Below are positions 16,627 through 24,826 of a DNA stretch of 42,976 nucleotides, piece by piece. Source of the stretch: Verrucomicrobia subdivision 6 bacterium (GTDB taxonomy: Bacteria; Verrucomicrobiota; Verrucomicrobiia; Methylacidiphilales; Verrucolacustridaceae); contig CAMCNF010000002.1 in NCBI GenBank assembly GCA_945876115.1, positions 1 through 42,976 of the forward strand. The letters are read 5' to 3'. Each line of letters begins with the position of its first letter. The first letter of the stretch is position 1. The notes under the pieces were generated by a model, which saw only the letters and a program-made list of their open reading frames with translations, searched no databases and was not told where the DNA came from. Both the position numbers and the translations under genes were made by a program.

Positions 16627-17915
16627 CGTCCGATGCTCGTGTACTCGAAACCAAGAGAGATCATTTCCGCAGGATTGAGCAGATTCCGGCCATCGAATAT
16701 TCTTGGGGTTCTCATCAAAGTTTTGATCTTACTCCAATCGAGTAAACGATACTCAGGCCATTCTGTCGCTACAATAAGCACATCCGCTCCTTCAGCTACT
16801 TGATGCGCATCAGCCATAATCTCCACGTTTTTCGGTAGCAGCTCCTTGGCCTTCTCTCCTCCCTTGGGATCGTGGCAGCGGATGATGGCACCCTCTGCTG
16901 CCATCCGCCGAATCAACTCGACCGCCACACTACAACGCACGTCGTCCGTGTTTCCTTTGAAGGCTAATCCCAACTGCCCAATTTTTTTATCCCTCATCGT
17001 CCAGAGGGAGGCCCGAATCTTTTTCAGAAAACGCTCAGGAATTGCCGCGTTGATTTTCTCTACTTCACGCATCAACCCGAAATCCACGCCCATCTCTTCT
17101 GCAATCCGAATGAAGGCACTGACATCCTTTGGAAAACAGGAACCCCCATATCCGAGTCCTGCGTGCAGGAAAGCCCGCCCGATTCGTGCGTCCGACCCCA
17201 TGCCTTCGGCGACTTGCGTCACATCGGCCCCGCCCGCCTCACAAACCGCTGCAACCAAGTTGATATAGGTAATCTTCAGCGCCAAAAAGCTATTGGCCGC
17301 ATGCTTAATCAGTTCCGCGCTATTCAAATCGGTGATGATAATCGGGGCTTTGAATGGTTCGTAGACCGCACGCATCGCCGCCACGGGACGCTGGGAGGCC
17401 ACCCCAATGACAATTCGATCAGGTTTCTGCAGATCGGCCACCGCACTTCCCTCGCGAAGAAACTCCGGATTACTCACCACATCGAATTCGATTCCTTTCG
17501 GCCCGTATCGGCGAATCGTTTCCGCTACCTTCTCCCCTGTTTTAACTGGGACGGTGCTTTTATCGACAATGATCCGATAAGCAGGCAGCGCCTCAGCGAT
17601 TTCACGCGCCACCGCTTCCACGTAGCTCAGGTCAACCGATCCGTCATCCTGGGGCGGAGTGGGCACAGCAATAAAGATCACCTCCGAGTTCGCCACCGCA
17701 TCTTGAGTCGAAGCAGTGAAGGATAATCGCTTCAACTGCACATTCCGCCGAACGAGTTCCTCTAACCCTGGCTCGTAAATAGGAATATGACCTGCCTGCA
17801 ACTCCTTCACTTTGGCCTGATTGTTATCTACGCAAAGCACGGTGTGCCCCGCTTCCGCCAAGCAAGTTCCTGTGACAAGTCCAACGTATCCCGAACCAAT
17901 AATCGATAATTTCAT
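16623..17915 (-). CDS. ugd: UDP-glucose/GDP-mannose 6-dehydrogenase
   Basis: MKLSIIGSGYVGLVTGTCLAEAGHTV, NPEFLREGSAVAD, GLGYGGSCFPKDVSAF. Confidence 0.95.
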   Translation of the reverse strand: MKLSIIGSGYVGLVTGTCLAEAGHTVLCVDNNQAKVKELQAGHIPIYEPGLEELVRRNVQLKRLSFTASTQDAVANSEVIFIAVPTPPQDDGSVDLSYVEAVAREIAEALPAYRIIVDKSTVPVKTGEKVAETIRRYGPKGIEFDVVSNPEFLREGSAVADLQKPDRIVIGVASQRPVAAMRAVYEPFKAPIIITDLNSAELIKHAANSFLALKITYINLVAAVCEAGGADVTQVAEGMGSDARIGRAFLHAGLGYGGSCFPKDVSAFIRIAEEMGVDFGLMREVEKINAAIPERFLKKIRASLWTMRDKKIGQLGLAFKGNTDDVRCSVAVELIRRMAAEGAIIRCHDPKGGEKAKELLPKNVEIMADAHQVAEGADVLIVATEWPEYRLLDWSKIKTLMRTPRIFDGRNLLNPAEMISLGFEYTSIGR

Positions 17916-17945
17916 ATTATAAAACTCTCGGTAAAGAAAAGTGAC

Positions 17946-20456
17946 TTAGTTCGAAGCACCCGAAGATGCCGCGTCACGATATCCACCGCCCACCCCTTGC
18001 TGATATCCTCCGATTCCCACTCCGGAACTGGTTGGATTCTGGTTGAAACCCAGCGGCATTTCAGGAAACGCTTTTAAGGTAAGTGTAGCCAAAGCGATTG
18101 TTTCCGATTGCGCACCTTGATTATTTCTTTGACCCACTGTCACTCCAATAATCCATGCTCCGATATCGCGGCAAAGCCCAAAGTTAACTCCTTGGACTAG
18201 ACCAGGGTTAAGTGAATAAGTGACCCCCCCATTGACCATCCAGCTTTCATTCAACCGATAGCTCGCCACCGCGTTGACTAAACTGGTTTGCGTATTGGTC
18301 AAAACCTCATTATTCAAAGCATCCAAATAAGAGAAGCTTTCCAGATACGAGTAACTACCCCCCAACTGCAGGGCTGGCATCACCTGCCACATACTTCCAA
18401 GGTTCAGCGAGTTGAATCCATTACTACTAATCGCTGTGGTCGCCCCCACCGTCGCCGTCCACCAAGGCACTGGCATGACATTGAGCACATTATAAAGTTC
18501 AGGCAAATCAGAGGGCACTGTTTCAGGAACCTGCACGCTGGCGTAGTTCAAGCTGGTCAGCTCAGGCCGAATCGGCTGGTAATCGGTATAGACTTTCCAG
18601 TTAGCCAACTCATACGGCGCACCGTCTCTTTTCGTCATCATCCGATTCATCATTCCCGGCCGAACGATCAGCAGTTTATCGATCGAATCGATCGAGTTGT
18701 AGAGGGAGGAATTGAGCGGTTGCGATTCGGTTGTATTCACTCGATTATCGAAACCCGCAAATTCATTTGGCCTAACATTGGGCTGTGGAATATAGCTCGC
18801 TTGAATAAAAGGCTCGAAGACGTGGCGGATGCCGTCGATGGCCCATGCCTTGTTTTTTATATCGGTCCAAGTGGCGTAGGCCTTGGTCGAGGCATCGATC
18901 CCGAAATTAAATACATAACGAGCAAGCGAAGTGTCTGAGAGGGTTTGATTGTTGAGAGCGGGGTTTGTAGGTGAAACTGTGGAGGTATTTTGCACTGCCC
19001 CACTCTGAGTCAGGTTGCTTCGTGTGTAGACTGTTCCCCGAATTCCCGCACGAGGCGCTACATTCAGCCAATCAAAATACTGCCGAGGATAAATCAGCTG
19101 ATGAAAAGTGTCGTAACGGATTGCGGTATAATCGGTCAGATTGGAAACCTGGTTCCACTGCGTGCCTAGGTAGCCCACACTTGATTCCCCTTCGTAGGCC
19201 AACCCAGGATTGGCGGTGGGATCCTTGAGAAGTTCCTCCTCATCGTAGGTTCCTGGAATGTACTGGCGCTTAAATTCGATTTTAGCCGAGGGCTTCTGCT
19301 GCTGGGTTTGAAAGAGATTATTGATCTGGGTTCGAGCATTGGCCGTCATCGTGAAATTAGGATCCTGATACATCGCATCAAGATAAGTGTTGGGCTGCTG
19401 GTCGCGCATATATTCTTCTGGAAAGAAATCTTGGGTCACATAGGCATCGCTTAAAACATTGAGATGGGACCTGGAAGTCAGGGCGGGGGTGTCGAAGGCT
19501 GGGGCACGGTCTGCATCCACTGGATTGCCCCCTTTGAGAATCGTAGTGTTGTGTTTGTAGGGAAAATAGTAACGACCGCGGGGCGGAGCTGCCGCTACTG
19601 GACGCTCGCTGTCTCCTTCATAAATCTGGTAACCGCGATCGTTAATATACCAGCCACGGAGGGCGACTTCAGTCACCGGATGATCCGAGTTTTTACTTTC
19701 AGTGATGTACGATGCTTCCGCACCTCCCGCCCAGCCTCGCCGACCATAATTAGCTACTGTCACCCCACCCTTGAGTTTGTCGGTGATGGCAAAGCGGTAG
19801 GTGCCGATGACATAGGTTCCGAGACGGGTGACCGAGCCGAATGAGATGTCGGGAGAATCTCCCAAGTCTCTTTCGTAGAGAGCGAGGGATGGAAAGTAGA
19901 AAAAGGGAACATCCCCGAAGTACCCCACCGAATTCTCCACAATGGTTTTGTCGTGCGGGTAAATACTGAGGGAAGATGCCTTTGTTTTCCATCCGGGTGT
20001 TTCCCGATTGTCGGTACTATAAATGCCATCCCCGATTTCGTAGTGACCCAGTTCGGGGGTATTGATCGAATCACCCTCCACCATCATTTTCCCCTCTAAA
20101 AAACGAAATTTTTCTGAGAGCATTTTCTTCGTGCGGAAATTATAGGTAAGCAGGTCCCCTCGATACATCTGCCCCGTCATATACAACCGCACGTTCCCCT
20201 TAGCGGTGGCCTCTTTACTCTTGGGATTGAAATGGACTTCATCTGCCATCAGCAGATCCCCACCGTAGGTCACCACTACGTTGTCTTTCGCGTAGTAAAT
20301 TCCTCCCTCATAACGATTCGCCCCATCAGAAGTAATCTGTAGCGGTGGTTCCACCGAGTCGGGACTCTCTTGGGTCTGCGCAACACCCCACCCCGCCGGA
20401 GCCAAGGACAGGATCAGGGCGCAGAGAACAACCCTCCATGAAGCATTTATTTTCAT
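17946..20456 (-). CDS. lptD: LptD-like LPS-assembly outer membrane protein
   Basis: Signal peptide; OstA-like N-terminus (ADEVHFNPKSKEATAKGNVRLY), long beta-barrel-like C-terminus with RAGIRGTVYTRS. Confidence 0.8.
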   Translation of the reverse strand: MKINASWRVVLCALILSLAPAGWGVAQTQESPDSVEPPLQITSDGANRYEGGIYYAKDNVVVTYGGDLLMADEVHFNPKSKEATAKGNVRLYMTGQMYRGDLLTYNFRTKKMLSEKFRFLEGKMMVEGDSINTPELGHYEIGDGIYSTDNRETPGWKTKASSLSIYPHDKTIVENSVGYFGDVPFFYFPSLALYERDLGDSPDISFGSVTRLGTYVIGTYRFAITDKLKGGVTVANYGRRGWAGGAEASYITESKNSDHPVTEVALRGWYINDRGYQIYEGDSERPVAAAPPRGRYYFPYKHNTTILKGGNPVDADRAPAFDTPALTSRSHLNVLSDAYVTQDFFPEEYMRDQQPNTYLDAMYQDPNFTMTANARTQINNLFQTQQQKPSAKIEFKRQYIPGTYDEEELLKDPTANPGLAYEGESSVGYLGTQWNQVSNLTDYTAIRYDTFHQLIYPRQYFDWLNVAPRAGIRGTVYTRSNLTQSGAVQNTSTVSPTNPALNNQTLSDTSLARYVFNFGIDASTKAYATWTDIKNKAWAIDGIRHVFEPFIQASYIPQPNVRPNEFAGFDNRVNTTESQPLNSSLYNSIDSIDKLLIVRPGMMNRMMTKRDGAPYELANWKVYTDYQPIRPELTSLNYASVQVPETVPSDLPELYNVLNVMPVPWWTATVGATTAISSNGFNSLNLGSMWQVMPALQLGGSYSYLESFSYLDALNNEVLTNTQTSLVNAVASYRLNESWMVNGGVTYSLNPGLVQGVNFGLCRDIGAWIIGVTVGQRNNQGAQSETIALATLTLKAFPEMPLGFNQNPTSSGVGIGGYQQGVGGGYRDAASSGASN

Positions 20457-20557
20457 GAGATTACGTAAAAAGTACTAGCGAAATTCCCCCGTCTGCCCAG
20501 CGAAATCCTCCCGCATATTCCCACTTGGTATTCTTAATGCATAATTTTTACTAGTAA

Positions 20558-21535
20558 CTAGTTACGACTCCAATCTAGCATCCTCTCAATTGGTAATCGA
20601 GCCTTCTCGATCGTTTCCTTACTCAAACTTACCTCCGGCGCTAAGTTTTCCAAGGCACCTAACGCCTTTTCCAATGTATTCATCTTCATGTAGCGACACT
20701 CTGCACAAGCGCAGCGATCGGTTGGCCCCGCCAAAAACTCCTTGTCCGGCATCTCCCTACGCAACCGATGAAGCATCCCCTCTTCTGTCACCACAATAAA
20801 GGCACGAACCGAAGAATTGCGACAGTACCCCACCATCTTTTCGGTCGAACACACCTCATCCGCCAAAGCCCTCACCGCCCTGGTGCACTCTGGATGGGCC
20901 ACCACCAGCGCCTCAGGATATTCTTGCCTCTTCCGATCAATCGAAGACGCCGTAAACTCCATGTGCACATAACAATCCCCATCCCATAAACGCATCGGCC
21001 GACCCGTTTTCTCGATCACCCAATCCCCCAAGTTCCGATCGGGTAAAAAAAGAATCTCTCGATCCGCTGGCACTCTCTGCACGATCCGCTCCGCATTGCC
21101 CGAAGTGCAGATCACATCGCTCTGCGCTTTGACCGCCGCCGTGCAGTTCACATAGGAAACAACGTAGAGACCAGGATTCTCCTCAAGGTAGGTCCGCAGT
21201 TTATCTGCGGGACAAGAATCCGCCAAAGAACAACCCGCATTCAGATCGGGCATGAGAACTTTCTTCTCCGGATTCACAATCTTAGCCGTCTCCGCCATAA
21301 AATGAACTCCGCAGAAAAGAATGCATTTTCCCATCGCCTTTTGCGCCTCGTAACTCAACCCCAGCGAATCTCCTACATAGTCTGCCACCTCTTGAATTTC
21401 CCGCGGCTGATAATTGTGGGCCAAAACCACCGCCTCCCGCTCTTTCTTCAAACGAACAAATTTTTCCTGCAAAGGAGTCATCCTCGGATTTTGCCCCAGA
21501 TCGAGCCCGCTGACAAACCTCACCGCATTTGCCAT
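20558..21535 (-). CDS. nadA: Quinolinate synthase A
   Basis: VVLAHNYQPREIQEVADYVGDSLGL, MPDLNAGCSLADSCPAD, CAECRYMKMNTLEK. Confidence 0.97.
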   Translation of the reverse strand: MANAVRFVSGLDLGQNPRMTPLQEKFVRLKKEREAVVLAHNYQPREIQEVADYVGDSLGLSYEAQKAMGKCILFCGVHFMAETAKIVNPEKKVLMPDLNAGCSLADSCPADKLRTYLEENPGLYVVSYVNCTAAVKAQSDVICTSGNAERIVQRVPADREILFLPDRNLGDWVIEKTGRPMRLWDGDCYVHMEFTASSIDRKRQEYPEALVVAHPECTRAVRALADEVCSTEKMVGYCRNSSVRAFIVVTEEGMLHRLRREMPDKEFLAGPTDRCACAECRYMKMNTLEKALGALENLAPEVSLSKETIEKARLPIERMLDWSRN

Positions 21536-21746
21536 TCGCCGACCCCAACAAGGGCCACGTCTGCCTTCTCATCGGCTGTAATCGTAAAACCGGATAACTA
21601 GCCACCTCCGATTCCTGGGGACCCGAATTCACCGAACGCTGGATCACTGTGGAAGAAGCCCGCGCGCTTTCCCAAGGCGACCTCGGCGCCATCGTTCCCT
21701 GAATCGAGAGATGACAATCCCCCCAATTGCCCGCTAGTGTGCCTCT

Positions 21747-21890
21747 ATGGACGAAGGACACACAGGATTAGGCCTCATTTTTCTCTTAGCCGCTTTCGCA
21801 CTTTGCGGAGGCATTGTCATCTGGCTGATCATCTCTGAGGGCCTTCGGCACAGCCAGCAAAGCACAGATCTTCCCGCAAATCACAAATAG
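21747..21890 (+). CDS. 47-aa single-TM small protein, unknown function
   Basis: Read by eye: MDEGHTGLGLIFLLAAFALCGGIVIWLIISEGLRHSQQSTDLPANHK*; below the size cutoff of the ORF track. Confidence 0.45.
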   Translation: MDEGHTGLGLIFLLAAFALCGGIVIWLIISEGLRHSQQSTDLPANHK

Positions 21891-22036
21891 TCAATTGAGT
21901 CGACTCTGTCGGGCTTAAGAAAGCCGACCACAGCACTTTACCCCCTAAGCGACATAAGTTTACCTACTTTATTTCGACTTCAAATTGTCACACATTTTGG
22001 CACATATAATTTGCTTTTTGTAAATAGTGTGCTTAA

Positions 22037-22936
22037 GTGTTAATAGACGTGCAAACTCTGTTTATAAAATCTCGACTCGCTCCACTGATCGCTTTAGCTC
22101 TTGGCCTATCTACCCAACCCAGTTTTGCCGATGTCACCAGTTATACTCGGTTTGATTTCAACGCTGGGCATGTGATTACTGCTCCAATAAACCAAGGGAG
22201 CTCCAAAGCTGCTGGCAACCAAAAAGTCGTGGCCCAAGATATCTATAACGTCAATTCAGCCAGCTCCGCCTCAACTTACACCACGGCAAATTCCTACGTA
22301 AAATATGACCACTGGGCCAATGGACTTTCCGCGGGAGAGGGCCTAGCCTCCTTCAACATCTTCCTTTATTCCAACTATGCCAACGCCTCCAGTTGGGGTC
22401 AGCAACTCAAACTCAACCCTTCGAACGACGCCTCCGTCCTCTCCGCCACTGCAGGAGCGGGATGGAACTACAAAGTCGTCAGCATGAATCAAAACAACGC
22501 AGGTCTTACTCCAGGCTCCACCACCTACGGCTATTCCATCCAGTGGTACACAACTAACGAGAACTCTCGAATTCGTTCTGGCTCCGACTTAGCAGGCTTC
22601 TCCTTTACCGCACCCGTTGAACTCTTTAATTCCGAAACCAACGATACTTGGGACGTTAAACACGGGGGAAGCTACGCAGTCTGGTTCGGCACCCAAAACC
22701 GCCCTGGCGATCTCCTCTTCACCGCCCCAGATAATTTCATTCAACCGATCAAGTTCGACAATAACTGGGAAGGTGGCGCAACCGCAGATACCTTCGCCTC
22801 AGGCGTAAACTCAGTCTGGAACGGCACCATGATGCTTAACGCTACAGTCATTCCTGAACCCACCACCGGTTCACTCGTCCTTGTTTCACTTACTATCGGC
22901 GCCTTCCTTCGTCGCCGTCGCAATCCCTCGGTTTAA
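22037..22936 (+). CDS. PEP-CTERM sorting-domain exported protein
   Basis: Signal peptide-like N-terminus; C-terminal VIPEPTTGSLVLVSLTIGAFLRRRRNPSV (PEP + TM + Arg cluster); GTG start. Confidence 0.85.
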   Translation: MLIDVQTLFIKSRLAPLIALALGLSTQPSFADVTSYTRFDFNAGHVITAPINQGSSKAAGNQKVVAQDIYNVNSASSASTYTTANSYVKYDHWANGLSAGEGLASFNIFLYSNYANASSWGQQLKLNPSNDASVLSATAGAGWNYKVVSMNQNNAGLTPGSTTYGYSIQWYTTNENSRIRSGSDLAGFSFTAPVELFNSETNDTWDVKHGGSYAVWFGTQNRPGDLLFTAPDNFIQPIKFDNNWEGGATADTFASGVNSVWNGTMMLNATVIPEPTTGSLVLVSLTIGAFLRRRRNPSV

Positions 22937-22957
22937 CTTCACAACCCCGCTCTCAGA

Positions 22958-22974
22958 ACAACCTTACTGGTTGT
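22958..22974 (+). terminator. Possible weak hairpin terminator downstream of the PEP-CTERM gene
   Basis: ACAACC-TTACT-GGTTGT stem-loop followed by CTATTTCT. Confidence 0.35.
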
Positions 22975-23057
22975 CTATTTCTCCCCGACTCGTTTTCCTC
23001 GGCATTTATCACCTCCCTATAAAAACGCACTGGTCAAAATAGAAAATCCTGACTTTG

Positions 23058-23073
23058 GTTTATACATATAAAC
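23058..23073. promoter_or_regulatory. 16-bp interrupted palindrome upstream of nrdR (candidate operator)
   Basis: GTTTATA-CA-TATAAAC, 7-bp perfect arms, ~72 bp upstream of the nrdR start. Confidence 0.4.
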
Positions 23074-23145
23074 AAGTTTTTATGTAAAAATTTTAATTGA
23101 CCCCACCCCACCTACTTGTAGTTTCAACGCAACACAAGGAGTAGT

Positions 23146-23598
23146 ATGAAATGTCCAAAATGTAATGTTGAAGAAGATAAGGTAATCGATTCACGACCAT
23201 GGAAGGATGGCGCCGTCGTCCGCCGACGCCGCGAATGCCTATCCTGCAACTACCGCTTTACCACCTACGAAGAGATTGAGCGTGAAGACCTTCGAGCCGT
23301 CAAACGCGATGGACGCTACGAGCCCTTCGATCGTCGTAAACTCGTTCTCGGCTTCCAAAAGGCATGTGAGAAACGACCCGTCAGCCCCGAACTCATCGAG
23401 AAAACCGTCGATAAGGTAATGGAAGAGCTCGAGCAAAAGTATGGTCGAGAAATCCCCACCACCGCCATTGGCGAAAAGATCATGGAGTGCCTCAAGAAAA
23501 TGGACGATGTCGCCTATGTCCGCTTTGCCTCCGTCTACCGCCAATTCCGCGATGCCCGCGACTTTGTCAGCGAAGTAAAAAATCTCGGTGCCCGCTAA
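23146..23598 (+). CDS. nrdR: Transcriptional repressor NrdR
   Basis: MKCPKC...CLSCNYRFTTYE Zn ribbon plus ATP-cone VKRDGRYEPFDRRKL. Confidence 0.97.
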   Translation: MKCPKCNVEEDKVIDSRPWKDGAVVRRRRECLSCNYRFTTYEEIEREDLRAVKRDGRYEPFDRRKLVLGFQKACEKRPVSPELIEKTVDKVMEELEQKYGREIPTTAIGEKIMECLKKMDDVAYVRFASVYRQFRDARDFVSEVKNLGAR

Positions 23599-24148
23599 AG
23601 AACCCATCCTCGAACCCCTGCCCCTGGTGGCCATCCCAGGCGCCTCCCCGACTCGTCTCAACGAGACTTGGCTAGTTCTCTCCCTTGAGAAGGCTGCCAT
23701 CCGCGCAGGTCATGAAGAGTGGCCCCTTGCTACCGATGTCGCCCGCGCCATTCTTCACTACCTGCGCCACGACTTCGCCCGCCCTAATATTGAACGCGCC
23801 ACCCTCGAACTCATTCTCCGCCGCTCCCTTACCGGTATTGGGTGCCCCGCCATTGCCCGCCATTTCGAACTAGTCTCCTCCTCTCCCTCCATCAATCTCG
23901 CCGCTCTCGCCAAGGAAGCCCCCCTCGAAATCCTCTTCTATCATCACCTCGCTAATCTTGTGGATGAAAAAATCTCCTCCCTAGCCTCCGTTCTTCGTCT
24001 CGAAGGACTGCGCTCCTGCGTCCTCTCCCTCACAGGTTCCGCCTCCTGGCGCACCTCATGCCAACGCCTCAGCGACGACATCGTTCACTTTATCCGAGCA
24101 CGCGCCCGTACCCTCAGTCCTTCCCTTCTCGAACTCACGATCTGGTAA
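23588..24148 (+). CDS. Uncharacterised protein with a divergent ATP-cone-like region, overlapping nrdR
   Basis: GTG start overlapping nrdR by 11 nt; WLVLSLEKAA...ATDVARAILHYLRHDFARPNIERATLELILRRSLTGIGCPAIARHFEL aligns by eye to the NrdR ATP-cone. Confidence 0.6.
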   Translation: MPAKEPILEPLPLVAIPGASPTRLNETWLVLSLEKAAIRAGHEEWPLATDVARAILHYLRHDFARPNIERATLELILRRSLTGIGCPAIARHFELVSSSPSINLAALAKEAPLEILFYHHLANLVDEKISSLASVLRLEGLRSCVLSLTGSASWRTSCQRLSDDIVHFIRARARTLSPSLLELTIW

Positions 24149-24156
24149 CTGGCCCG

Positions 24157-24501
24157 ATGGCCAAAACCATCTTCGAGCGCATCGTCGACCGCGAACTCCC
24201 CGCCGATATTCTCTACGAGGATGATCACGTCCTCGCCTTCCGTGATCTCGCCCCCCAAGCCCCCGTCCACATTCTTATCATTCCAAAAAAACATCACACC
24301 CGCCACGGTACCGTCCCTCCCGAGGATCATCCCCTATTCACTCATCTCTTCGTCGCCGCCCAACGGGTCGCCCGCCAGTGCCAACTCGAAAAAACCGGTT
24401 ATCGCCTCGTCATCAATAATGGCCCCGATGGCGGCGAAACCATCCCCCACCTTCACCTCCATCTCCTCGGCGGTCGCCCCCTCTCTTGGCCCCCAGGATA
24501 G
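24157..24501 (+). CDS. HIT-family hydrolase (HINT-like)
   Basis: FERIVDRELPADILYEDDHVLAFRDLAPQAPVHILIIPKKH and GGETIPHLHLHLLGG HIT motif; ATG at 24157 (track ORF starts upstream). Confidence 0.95.
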   Translation: MAKTIFERIVDRELPADILYEDDHVLAFRDLAPQAPVHILIIPKKHHTRHGTVPPEDHPLFTHLFVAAQRVARQCQLEKTGYRLVINNGPDGGETIPHLHLHLLGGRPLSWPPG

Positions 24502-24547
24502 GTAAGCCTCTGCTTCCCGTTCACCAACTTTTCCTTATTCTGGAGAG

Positions 24548-24826
24548 ATGAAAAACCTGCTCCTCTCCCCTTGGACCGCCGTCCTCGTGTGCACCATACT
24601 CAGCACCCTCACTGATACCCTCGGCACGCTCTGGTGGGAACGAAAACACCCCTCCCTCCTGATCGCCACCATTGCTCTCTCCCCACTCGTCTTTCTCACC
24701 TTCGGATATATCGGTTGCCACTTCGGCCTCGCCCAGACTTCTAGTCAAACCAACACCCTCATCTTCGCAGACCCCATCTTCGGCGGCATCACCCTTCTCG
24801 CCCTCTTCAAGGCAAACCCAGCTTAA
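24548..24826 (+). CDS. Small membrane protein, unknown function
   Basis: 92 aa with 2-3 hydrophobic segments; ends with a stop interlocked with argA. Confidence 0.6.
   Translation: MKNLLLSPWTAVLVCTILSTLTDTLGTLWWERKHPSLLIATIALSPLVFLTFGYIGCHFGLAQTSSQTNTLIFADPIFGGITLLALFKANPA

Noticed and set aside
20550-20565. Tandem ACTAGT and the perfect 12-bp palindrome GTAACTAGTTAC at the nadA stop
   Set aside because: Short and AT-rich with no further structure; insufficient to claim function
21525-21700. Possible gene remnant on the plus strand (PFADPNKGHVCLLIGCNRKTG*LATSDSWGPEFTERWITVEEARALSQGDLGAIVP*)
   Set aside because: Interrupted by an in-frame stop, no convincing start, no recognisable family; cannot be separated from noise without homology searches
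21997-22014. Sigma-54-like promoter (TTGGCAC...TTGC) upstream of the PEP-CTERM gene
   Set aside because: GG-to-GC spacing is 12 nt rather than the strict 10; the same stretch holds a TATAAT hexamer, so assignment is ambiguous
23588-24148. NusB call for the gene after nrdR
   Set aside because: nusB is often near nrdR, but the sequence lacks NusB motifs and resembles an ATP-cone instead
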